Below, in pieces: positions 8,745 through 20,700 of a stretch of DNA of 33,473 bases. Source of the DNA: Pelagophyceae sp. CCMP2097. Lineage: Eukaryota; Sar; Pelagophyceae. Position numbers and translations under genes: made by a program. Location: positions 182,226-215,698 of the forward strand of contig MU657188.1 in NCBI GenBank assembly GCA_026770575.1. Reading direction: 5' to 3'. Under the pieces are notes generated by a model. It saw only the letters and a program-made list of their open reading frames with translations. It made no database searches and was not told the origin of the DNA. How positions within the stretch are numbered: position 1 is the stretch's first letter; every line of letters begins with the position of its first letter.

Positions 8745-11700
8745 GTGATGCTCCTTTTCCGACTGTTTTCCCAGCGTCCTAGAGAGATTCCTATACATCA
8801 CCTCTACAACACCTCAACGACACCCGGAATCCTTCTACAACACCTACACAACACCCACAAGCATGAAAAGACGCGGTCCGGGGCGGCAATCGAATGTCTT
8901 CGAGGCGGTCACTGGAATACGTCGAGACGACCACGATCCTCGAGGCGACGTCGAGACGGCCAGTCGGCGGCCTCAATGCGGCTTTACGACGGTCCTCGAG
9001 ACGGTCCTATAGACGAGCCAGACGGGCCTCAAGATGGCCTCGAGACGGGCCTCGAGACGGCCTCTTGACGAGAGCTCTAGATGGCCCTCGAGACGGCCTC
9101 ACTCGCGACGGTGCTCGAGACGGCATCGGGACGCTCCTCGAGACGGCATCACTCCCAACGGTGCTCGAGACGGCCCCAAGACGGCCCTTGAGACGGCCTC
9201 ACTCACAACGGTGCTCAAGACGGCCCCCAAGACGGCCCCAAGACGACCCCAAGACAGCCCCAAGACGGTCCTTGAGACGGTCTCGAGACGGTCCTTGAGA
9301 CTGCCTCTTGACAGCCCTCGAAACGGCCCAAGACAGCCCTTGAAACGGCCTCACTCGCGACGGTGCTCGAGACGGCCCTCGAGACGGGCCCGAGACGGCC
9401 TCGAGACGGATCTCGAGATGGCCTCAAGACGGCCCTCGAGACGGCCTCACTCACGACGGTGCTCAAGACGGTCCTTGAAACGGTCCTCGAGACGGGCCCG
9501 AAACAGCCTCAAGATGGTCCTCTTGACGGCCTCTCGTCGACCTCGAGATGGTCCCAAGACGGCCCTTGAGACGGCCTCGAGGCGGTTCTCGAGGCGGTCC
9601 TTGAGACGGTCCTCTTGACGGCCTCGAGACGGTTATTGAGACGGTCCTCGAGACGACCTCGAGACGGTCCTCGAGACGGCCCAAGACGGGCCTCGAGACG
9701 GCCTCACTCGCGGCGGTGCTCGAGACGGCCCTTGAGACGATCCTCGAGACAGCCCCAAGACAGCTTCGGGACGGTCCTTGAGACCTCTCGACGACCAATC
9801 GGCGGCCTCTTTACGGTTCTCGAGAGACGCCCCCTAAGACCGCCTCAAGGCGGTCCTTGAGACGGTCCTTGAGACGGCTTCGAGACAGTCCCCTTGACGG
9901 CCTGTTGACGGTCCTCGAGACGGCCAAAGACAGGCCTCGAGACGGTCTCACTCGCGACGGTGCTCGAGACGGTGTTCGAAGCAGTGCTTGAAACGAACTC
10001 AATACGGCTTCGAGACGGTCCTCGAGACCTCTCGACGGCCAATCGGCGGCCTCTATGCGCTTCTCGAGACGGCCCCCAAAACGGCCTCGAGACGGTCCTT
10101 AAGACGGTCCTCGAGACGGCCTCGGGACGGTCCTTAAGACGGTCCTCGAGACGGACCCGTCAAGGCCTCGAGACGGTCATTGAAATGACCTCTCGATGGC
10201 ATCTCAACGGTCCTCGAGACGGACCCGAGACGGTCCTCGAGACAGCCCCAAGACGGGCCCAATCCGCCTCGAGACTGTTTTTTGATGGCCTCTTGATGGC
10301 CTCGAGACGACCTCCAGACGGACTTCTTCGCCCCCGAGGGCCTCCGCGGCCCGTCCCGGGTCGCTTGCATGTTGTCCTGTATGTCCTATAGGAATATCCC
10401 ATAGTATTTTCCTATAGTAATAACCTATTCCTATAGGTTTAAGGATCAAGGCTCATTCTTTGGAGCCTCGCACGTCGCCGCCGTTCTAAAACGCCTCGGA
10501 GACGTCAACCTCCGCCCGCGCCACTACCTCAACCGCCGGACGCTCCGGCCGCACGGCGATCTGGAGGCTCTAACAGAGCTCGCGACGTTGCTTGCGGCGT
10601 GGAAAAAAAACGGAAACCCGGACCTGGGCCGGAGAAACCCGGAAAGACCACCCCTGCTCGCCACCAAGTGTTCGACGTACCCCTGCAAGGCCTCTTTAGC
10701 GGCCACGTAGCCTGGCCTCTGCACGGTCACTTACAAGGCCTCTCGGGCGGGCCCTTGCAAGGCCTTTTGGAAGAGCCCTCCGGACGGGCCCCTGCAAGGC
10801 CTCTTTTGTGGCCACTTGCAAGGCCTCTGCGCAGTCACTCGCGGGGTCTTTTTCAATGCCCCTCTCAAGCCCCACCCGCAGGGTTCCTTGCACGAGACCA
10901 AGTCGCCGCGGCGACTCCGAGCGACCGTCCGAGCGACCGTCCGAGCCACTCTCCGAGCCACTCTCCGAGTGACTGTCCAGGGGAAGGTGCAGAGGGGGCG
11001 CAGTCGAGGGGCCGGCAGCCGAGTGACCGTCCAAGGAACCGTCGAGAAACGCCGTCAAAGCGACCGTCACAGAGGGTCCGTCGAGGGACCGTCAAAGTAA
11101 CTGTCCAAAGGAATTGTCCGAGGGACCGCCCAAGCGACCATCAGAGAGACCGTCCGAGCCTCTCGTGGGGCCGTCTTAAGGCGCCGTTTCGAGGAGTTGT
11201 CTCCCGGAGTCGTCTCCAGGTGTCGTCTCCAGGGACCGTTTCGAGTGGTCATCTCAAGAGGCCGCCTCGAGAGGAGCCTTCTCGAGGCGCCATTTCGAGG
11301 TGCCGTCTCGAGGGGCCGTCTCAAGGAGCCGTTTCGAATGTCCGTCTCCAGGGGCCGCCTCCAAGGTCCGTCTCAAGGCGCTGTTTCGAGTGGCCATTTC
11401 GAGGCGCCGTCTCGAGGGGTCGTCTCCAGGGGCCGTCTCGAGGGTTTGTCTCGAGGGGTCGTCTCGAGGTAGGAGCAGGGGCGGGTTCGGGTTTGCCCTT
11501 CAACCCGCGGGTCGGGTTTCCCGGGTTTGCGCGTTTAGGCCGACCCGTCGACCAGCGGGTCTAGCCGTGGCCCGAACCCGAACCCGACCCGAGAAGACAG
11601 TTTTGGTCGCTCGACAAACCCGCGACCCGAGGGTGCGGCACAAATTGAAAACCCGTCCCGACCCGAATACACCGCCCCTGCTCCTGACGGGCCCGTAGAC

Positions 11701-14700
11701 TGCGGCTTCTGAACGCGCCCTCGAACGGCCCCTTAAATGGTCGCTCGGCAAACCCGTGGGCGGCCCCTCGAGTGCCGCTCGGGTGGTCTCTCGACGGCTC
11801 CTCTCGAGGGTCCTTTGGACGGTCTCGTGGGCGGTTTGGACAGTTGCTTTGGACCTTAAATGTCCCCTGGCGGTCCACTCGACGTTTTTTGGGGGCGGTC
11901 CACTCGACGTTTTTGGGGGGCGGTTCCGTCAAAATCCCTCTGCGGTCCCCCGGACGGTCCCTCGACAGTGGCCCCTGTGTGATGTCAACGGGCCCTCGGA
12001 CGGTCGCTCGGACGGACGCTCGACAGACCCTTGAAAGGACCCTTGGACGGACCCTCGGGAATTCCCCCGACGAACTGAATGCAACGGTCCCTTGGACCGG
12101 TCCCTTGGACCGGTCACTTGGGCGGGTACTTTCGATCCTCCCTTTGACGGTCCCTCTGCGACGGCCCATCGGACAGCTCCCTGTGCGGTCGCTCGAGGGT
12201 CGCTTGGGCGGCCCGTGGGTTTTCCAAACAAATGAAATTGAAATAATTAAAATTTTAAAACTTAAAAGCCCCCCCCTCTCCAACGACACGCGTCGCGTAG
12301 CCACCCCCGTATTTTAGGTTCTGGGTCCCTAAATTCACCCCCGCGGATTTGGCGGACGTGGTCTGGGGCGTGGCGCGCATGAACGACAACATCGGGCCGG
12401 AGATCAAGGTACGTTTCGACTTTTTATTTTTTAATTTATTTTTTAATTTATTTATTTAAATTTATATTGTCTTTTTTAATCATTCAATGGACCCGGTCAA
12501 ATCCGAGACGGCTTCAAGAACGTATCCGAGACGGCCCCGAGACGTCCCCGAGACGGCCCCGAGACGGGTTCGAGACTCACCTCTGCGGACCTCTGCGGTC
12601 GTCCGTATACGGTCCGTATACGGGCCCTCGCTGGGCCCTCGACGGACCGGACTGGGCCCTCGACGGACCCGGCGCGCACCAAGGACCCAACACGGTCCCA
12701 ACAGTGCTGGTACGGTCCCTGTACTTTTCTCGACGGTTTCTCGACGGACCCGGAGACGGACCCGGAGACGGCCCTCGACTGACCTGGAGACGGTCACTGG
12801 GCCATTGACGGACCCGAAACACACCGATCTGGCCCCTGGCTGATTTCTCTACGAACCCCGCGCTCTACGGCCCCCGATACGGTTGTGACTGGCCCCGTAG
12901 ACGGATCCGGCACGGACCCGGAGACAGATTCGTCGGCCTCCGACCTTGTTCTCGACGATGTCTCGACGGCCCCTCGACGATTATTCCTCGACGGTTTCTC
13001 GACGGACGGGGCCCCGAAGTCCCTGTACGGACCTCTGCGGTCCTCGACGGACTGGGCTCTCGACGCGCCCGAGACGGTTCTGAGGCGCACATCGACAGTC
13101 CCGATAGATACCGATTTTGACGGCCGGAGATTGGCCTGAGACGGCCCCGAGTGGGACCTCGACGGCCTCGACAGACTTCGATGGTCCCTTGGCGGCCGGG
13201 GACGGCCCAAAAGTGCATTTCTCCGTCCCGGAGACGGTCCTTTTTGCGGCCCCTCTACGGACCCTCCCTCGACACACCTCGACGACCCCCTCGACAGGCC
13301 TGCTACGAACCCCCGTTATGGCCCATCGACGGTCGCTCTGCGGACCCTATAGGGCTTAGACGATCCACCACAATCCTGTACTGTCGGGACTGGGCCCTAT
13401 ACGGTTTTCGACGGACCTGCGAGGGAACCGAGACGGCCCTCCCTCGACGGCCCTCCCTATACGGTCCCGGAGACGGTCCCTCTATGGATCGTCTACGTTC
13501 CCGGATATGATAAAGTCTCTCGACAGACCCTCCATGTACCTCAGACCCATTCCTTCGACGGACCGTAGACGACCCTTCACGGACCCTCGACTTCGACTAC
13601 CCCACTTGATACAGTCCCAATACAGCCCGAAACTCGAGGCTTCCTCGTACGGCCCCTGCAAAATCCCTCGATGGAACTCAAACGCACTTCGACGGGTTGT
13701 CGACGGCCCGAGACGGGCCCTCGACAGTCCTAAGACGGCCTCGAGACTGACTCGAGACGCACCTCTACAGTCCATCGACGGGCCCTCGACAGATCTCGAG
13801 GTTCCTCTCCAGACCCTCGACGGTCGGGACGGAGACGGCCCTTTGACGGCGCTCGATGGCTCTTCGACGGCCCTTGAGGGTCTCTCGACGGACCCGATAC
13901 GAACCTCGACGGGCCTCGACGGACCCGATACGGGCCCGATGCGGACCCGACATGGTCCCTGGAGGGCCCCTCGACGGTCGTGCGGTCCTCCACTGACGGT
14001 CCTCGACGGACCCTGTACGGTCGGGACCGGGCCCTCGATGGACCGAGACGACCCCTTTGACGGTCTCGTGGCGGTCTATCGTGATGTCCTTGGGCGGCCC
14101 CGGGACGGTCCCTCTCGAGTCCCCATACGGTCCCTCGACGGCCCCTCTACGGCCTTCGACGGCCCTCGATGGACATTCCGCGGCCGCGTCCACATGTTCG
14201 GGTCCCTCGAAGCGCTCCCGCGCCGCACGCTCGATGTAGGCCTCGCGGCATCTCTTCAGCACCATCGCCGCGGCGGCGCCGCCCCGCGCCGACGTTGGAA
14301 AACCCAAAACGCCGTCGATGAAAAAGCGCCCCGAAGCCATCGAGCGACGTCCTCCGTCTTGAGAGCGCGGCGGCGCGCTCGAAGAGTGCCTGCAGCTGGA
14401 TTCAAAGCAACCCATGTCGGCAACCCATTTCAAAGAAACCCATCTCAAAGGAACCAATTTACCCATCTCAAACCCATCTCGCCAGGTCCCCGACATGGTC
14501 GATTCCTTCGAACCTTGCGACCTCGAAAAGGTCGTCTGGGGCTTTGCGACGTTTAGCGTCGAGGCAATATGCTGGGCAGCGTCCGAAAAAATAGCTGTTC
14601 GCTTTGGAACTGAGCCGCCGGCGAGAACCGCTGCGTGTACCTGAGCACCCCACGTCGCCCATCGAAATCGCCCAGTGAGGTAGAAGGGTCTGTGCCCTTC

Positions 14701-17700
14701 TTGACACTCGACCGCTCTCTCTCTCTCTGCGAGCGCCGCCGATCTGCATGGGAGTCGCACACTGCACGCAATGTCACTTTCCGGAATATGAATTAAAACC
14801 CTCACGCCTCAGGCGCCCGAAATGTTCTCCGCCGTTGCAACGGAGTGCATCCGCAAAATCAAAAGGCGCGCCTGCTTGCTTCGTTCGAATCCACCCCGGC
14901 GTCGGGAGATTTTCTATCGGAATCTTTCCATCGGAATCTTGCCATCGATAGGTTCGACCCGAAGCAGCTCTCCGTGACGATTTGGGCCTTTTCAAAGGCG
15001 GCCGCCAGGGCGCCGGCGCTGTTTCGCTGCGCCGCAATCGAGGTGCTTTCTGCGCCTTTTCCAAAGCCTTTTTGAAAACCGGAAATCGCTGACCACCATG
15101 TGCCACGGGGACCTTATCACAGGGGCCCTGACATGGGACCTTGTCACAGGGGCCCTGTCGTGGGACCTTGTCACAGCGACCTTGTCACGGGGACCTGACC
15201 ACCGGAGGGACTTTTCCATGGGAGCCTCGTCACGGGGAACTTGGCACGGGGAACTTGGCATGGGGACATCGTCTCAAGGACCTTGTCATAGGGACTTGTC
15301 ACGGTAACCTTGTCACAGGGACCTTGTCATAGGGACCTTGATGTAGGGACCTGATCACAGGGACCTTGTCACAGGGACCTTGTCACTGGAACCTTGTCAC
15401 TGGAACCTTGTTGGACGGGACCTTGCCACAGGGACCTTGCCACAGGAACCCGTTCACGGGGTTGTCGCAGTGACCTTGTCATGGCACCTTTGCCGTGGAG
15501 ACCTTGATGTAGGGACCTTGTCACGAGAACCTTTTCACATGGACCTTGTCGTAGGGGCCTTGTCATAGGGGCCTTGTCACGGGGACCTTATCACGAGGAC
15601 CTTGTCATAGGGACCTTGTCACAAGGATCTTGTCATAGGGACCTTGTCAAGAGAACCTTGCCACGGGGACCTTGCGGAAGGGACCTTGTCACAGGGACGT
15701 TGTTGTGGGAACCTTGTCACAGAGTAGAGGCCTGCTGCGTGGGCCCGACCATATGGCTCTGAGCCCAACGTGCATGGGGTCCCACCTGAGCACCGGCGTT
15801 GCAGCGCTCGACGCTCTGTCGGGGGGCGGAGACGGTCCGACGGGGGTTCGGAGATTGTTGTGGCTCCTCGACGGTCCGTGGACGGTCCGTAGACGGTTCG
15901 ATGCGGCCTCGGAGACGGCCTTCGACGGGCCGTCGACGGTCTTCCGCGGCGCGTTCTCTCCGGCCCCTCGGAAACACCCGGCCCATCGGAGAACGGCCCT
16001 CGACGGCCCAAGGCGGCCTGGGACGGCCCTCAAGCGACCTGTACTGACTGTCCCACGCGGCCCTTTACCGTCCGAGAGGGTCCGTAGACGGTGTCCTGTG
16101 CAGTCATATACGGACCGAGATGGCCCGTGGACGGACCTGCACCGGTCCTGCACCGGTCCTCCACGGCCCTGGGCGGTCCTAGACGTGCCTTTGCGGCCCT
16201 TTACGGTGACCGGCAGCCCTTCCAAGGTGGCCTAGGCCGTACCGAGGTTCCTGTGCGGCCCTCTACGGTAGACGTCAAAGGGCCCTCGTAACGGCGTCTC
16301 GGGGACTTTGTCAAAGGGACCTCGACACGGGAAGTATGTGGCGGGGCTCGTCACGGGATCTCGCCACAACGACCTCGTCGCGGGGGCGCCGTTGGAATAG
16401 GGCCCTTTTCAAGGGACCTCGCAAGCACCTTGCCACACGGCCCTCGTCACGTGTTTGCCACAGCGACCTCGTCAAACGGGACCTCGTCAAAGGGGCCTCG
16501 TGACAGAGACCTCGTTGCGGGGACCTTGTCTCGGGGACCTGTCACAGGGACTCTGTCACAGGGACTTCGTCGCAACGACCTCGTCAAGGGACTTTTTCAA
16601 AGGGGCCTTGTTACGGGGACCCTGTCGCGGGAAACGTGGCACGGGGACCTCGTCACGAAGACCTTGTCACAGCGACCTTGTCACATGGGCCTTGTCATAA
16701 GGACATTGTCACGTAGATGTTGTCACAAGGACCTCGTCAAAGGGACCTTGCGACGGGGACCTCGTTACGGGAAGCGTGTCCCGGGGACCTCGTCGTCACG
16801 GGGGCCTTGTCAAAGAGACCTTGTCACTGGGCTCTTGTCGCAGGGGCCTCGTTACGGGGATCTTGTCAGAGGGACTCTGTCGCAGCGACCCCGCCACGGC
16901 CCTCGTCACGGGGACCTCGAGAACTCTAACCAGAGGGGCCTTTGTCAGAAGGACCTCGTCAATGGGACCTTTTCAAAAGGCCCGTGTCGCAAGGACTTTG
17001 ACGGTCAGAGGGATCCTGTGGCAGGTACCTGGGTGACGGTGTTGCAGCGCTCAACGCCGCCGCTCTGTCGAGGGGCAGATAGATTGAGATTCTACGGACC
17101 AAAACGTGAGGTCCCTTCTATGAGAATGCGGTAGCCGCTATCGACCCCGAAGGGCGGAGGCGTCTTCGGCACAGACTTGGGACTTGGGCTGACAATCTGC
17201 GACATACAATGAAAATGAGGGACCGTTTCGAGGGGCCGTGTCGAGGGACCATCGCAAGGGGCCTTCCGGAGGGACCGTCCAGAGAGACCGGACGGGGGAG
17301 GCGGAGACGGTCGTTTTCGTGACCCCTCGACAAGCCCGGAGACGGTCTGGAGGCGGTCTTACGCGGCCCCTCTACGGCCCTCGACGGTCTTCCGAGACGC
17401 GATACGGACCTTTCCGACCCCCCGGAAACGCCCGGCCCCTCGAAGAACGGCCCTCAACGGGCTGGTCGGGGCTCCTACTGCCACTCGACGGTCCGACGGG
17501 GCCCCTCGACGATCCGACGGGGGCCCACACGGCCTTTAAACGGCCGGAGACGCCCCGGCGGGGGCCTGCACAGACCGAGCCCTAGGCGCCGATGGTCCCT
17601 CTACGATCCAACTGGGGCCGCAGCCCTTAAAGGTCCAAAATGGCCCCTTGACGGTCCCTCGACAGCCCTTCGAGGGTCCTCGCCGGTCCTCGCCGGTCCG

Positions 17701-20700
17701 ACTGTGTAGAGTCCCGTCCGCCCCGATGACGTCGTATACGCTCATCGACGGTCCGACTGGGGCCTCTACGGCCACGGTCCTAAAAGGCCACTCGACGGTC
17801 CGACCGGGCCCGCCAGGACCCAGTCCTCGATGGCCCCTCGATGGTTGTTCCTCGACGGTCCAACTGGGGCCTATCCGGCTTTAAAAAGGTCTTCGACCGT
17901 CCTCCGGCTGTCCGAGTGGGGCCTCTTGCCACCCCAAAACGACCATTTACGGACCCTCGGACGGCCCTGGCCAAAAGTCCAAAAGCAAATCGCAAAAAGC
18001 CTCGACGGGCCCGTTGCGCCGTGTGGTCCCTCGACGCACCCTCGAAACCCCTCTCCGGCCCTGCTATGAGGCCCCTGAGACGGTTGCGGCCCCGGGACGT
18101 ACCCGGGAGGCGGACCTTAAAGAAGAGACCTACGAGGTCCTGACGCCTCGGGATCCAGTTATGTCGAAAGTCCGTTTTACGGCCGGGAGACGGCCCGTTC
18201 GACAGCCCGGGAGACGGAGACGACCCCCAGCCTGAGACGGGCCATTTCCGGGCGTCTGAGCGGGCTCGCAGGGCCTTTCTCCAATCAATGAGGCGGAAAT
18301 CAATAGGCAACCCTTCGCGTGAGTGAGTTCGACGCGACGGGCCTCACGAACTTGGTCTGGTCTTATTCGAACTTAAATATCCAAGCCCCGGCGCTCTTCG
18401 AGGCCATTGGGATTGAAGCGCCGAAGAACATCGACGTGTTCAACTCCTATCATTTGTCGACGCTCATTTGCGCGTTTTCCCAACTCAAGGTCAAGTCGCC
18501 GGGCATGCAACCGCCAGTGTCGGAAAAGTTTCAGGCGACCTACACCATGGACGAAAGGGATGCCAGACGAACACGCCCGGGGCACACTGAGCTGTTGGAA
18601 TCATCCCATCCGGGCTCGCGTGGTGTCGTTTGGGATTTTGGCTCTTGGGCGCGAGGAATTGACGGCAACTCTAAACAGAATTCCTCGCCAGCCTCTCGAG
18701 GCGGTCCTTTGAGACTGGTCCCTCGAGAATGGCGCCTCGAAACGGCACCTCGAGACGGTCCCTCGAGACGGCAACTCGAGACGGCCCCCCTCGTCGGTCT
18801 CTCGAGAAAGGCCCCTCGAGACGGTCCTTTGAGACTGCCGTTCGAGACGGTATCTCCAAAAAGTCCCTTCTCGCCGGCCCTTCGAGAGGGCCCCTCGAGA
18901 TTGGCCCCTCGAGACGACACCTCGAGAAAGGCCCCTCGAGAAATGCCCCTCGAAACGGCCACTCGAAACGGCCCGTCGAGAAGACACCTCGACAAGGCCG
19001 CTCGTCGTGGCGCCTCGAGACGGCGCCTTAGGGAGGCCTTTCGAGACGGTCTTTCGAGATGGCCACTCGAGACGACGCCTCGAGAAAGGCCCCTCGAGAC
19101 GGCCCTTTGAGACGGCATCTCGAAAAAGACCCTCTCGCCGGCCCCTCGAGGCGGTCCTTCGAGAAGGCACTTTGAGATGGCCCTTTGAGGCGGCATCTCG
19201 AAACGGCCCCTCTCGAAACGGCGCCTCGAGACGGACCGTAGACTTTTTCTCACGCCGGCCACTGGAGACGGCCCCTCGAGACGGCGCCTCGAGACTGCTC
19301 TTCTCTGACCTTTGAGACGGCCACTTAAGACGACAACTCGAGACGGCGCTTTTAGACGGCCACTCGAAACGACGCCTCGAAACGGCGCCTCGAGACGGCC
19401 CTTCGAGACGGCCACTCTAGACGGTCTCTCGAGACGGTCCTCTTGACGGCCCTCGAGACGGCCCTCGAGACGACCCCCTCGAGACAGCTCTTTCGACAGC
19501 CCCTCTCAACGGACACTCTCGACGGTTCTCCTCGACAGCCCTCGAGGCGGCCTCTCGAGGCGGTGCCTCTCGACGGCTCTCTATACAGTCCCTTGAGACG
19601 GTTCCTCTCGACGATCCCTCGAGACGATTCCTCTCGACAACCCTCTTGATGGCCCTCGAGACGACTCCCTCGGGACAGCTCTCCCGACGGTCCCTCTCGA
19701 CGGGCATTTTCGACGGTTCTGCTTGACAGCCCTCGCACGGCCCAGAGGAGGCTCTTAGGACACTTCCCTGTTCGAGGCCCCTTGAAAGGACCCTCGCAGA
19801 GCTTCTTGACCATTCCTGCTTGCACGGGCCCTCATACGGCCACTTCCCTTCTCCTCTGATGTGGCCTCTCCAACGGCTCCAAAGTTCGATCCGAGGGTGG
19901 GCCTTGAAGCACCTTGCAAGGCACGGTCCACTGCAAGGCTCTCGGAAAAGGGCCCTTGCGCGGGTGCAAGAGGCCTTTGGACGGTCCGTTCCCCTTCTAG
20001 ACATCCCTGGCCCTCGCAAGGCGCCTCATACGGGCCTTTGCAAGGACATGATGGACGCAGCCTGCAAAGCCCCGTATGGATCGCCAGAGTTCACAGCAGT
20101 ATTGGCCCCATAAAGCCGTATGGGGCCGATCCAATATGGGTTCATCTCGTACGGGGTCCCATGCGGCGGCTTAGGAGACAAAGCTGTCTCAAGGTGTCTC
20201 AAGGGTTGAGTGCGTCGGTGCAAGCGGGGCGCCTCGAAAGTCCGTTCTGCGCCGACGCCGGCAAGCTGTCCTTGACGCGGAGACGGCCTTCTCCCGGGGC
20301 CCGTCGCGACGCCCCCGAAACAGGTACGCTGCAGTCGCGGCAGAGTCGCGGAGAAAGGTGTCGAACTTTAAAATGTACGCCGTTTCAAACACGGCCCGCC
20401 GCCGCGTCCGGGGCGTTGAAGATCTCTGGAAAACCCGGATCCGTCACCTGCTTCGCATCGGTGCAAGCGGGGATGCGTCGGTCGTGGGCTTACACTCGAC
20501 GGTCCTTCGACGGTCCCTCTTTGCGCCTTACGCGGCCCTTCGTAGGCCTGGGCGTTCAGCAACGCGGGCGTCCGCGCGCCGGCCCTCTTCGCCGCGCGCG
20601 GCGGCAGCGTCGGACGGTGGGAAACCGGTGGGAAATGGCGCAGAGTTGTCGTTAGAGGGTTTCGGCGACGCGCCCGTGCGGCGCGAGGGCGGGCGCGTTC

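Noticed and set aside
8890..10391. Long ORFs rich in SRRP, DGP and ETA runs on both strands
   Set aside because: They come from stop-free CGAGACGG monomers. The same array is open in several frames on both strands and shows no codon bias, so these are repeat shadows.
11475..11695. Telomere-like or hexamer satellite reading of AACCCG/CGGGTT
   Set aside because: The hexamers are embedded in a 200-bp unit of fixed order seen three times, so it is an interspersed block and not a telomeric tract.
15098..17134. Pentapeptide-repeat-like proteins (GTLSQGPCHRDLV)
   Set aside because: This is the 15-nt DNA period read in frame. Frames break often, no start context or other domain is present, and the same array occurs in another intron.
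18600..18690. Exon reading GVVWDFGSWARGIDGN in the exon 7 frame
   Set aside because: It resembles the W11 region but lacks F1, L6 and A20-P21 in register, and the frame then runs into the minisatellite.
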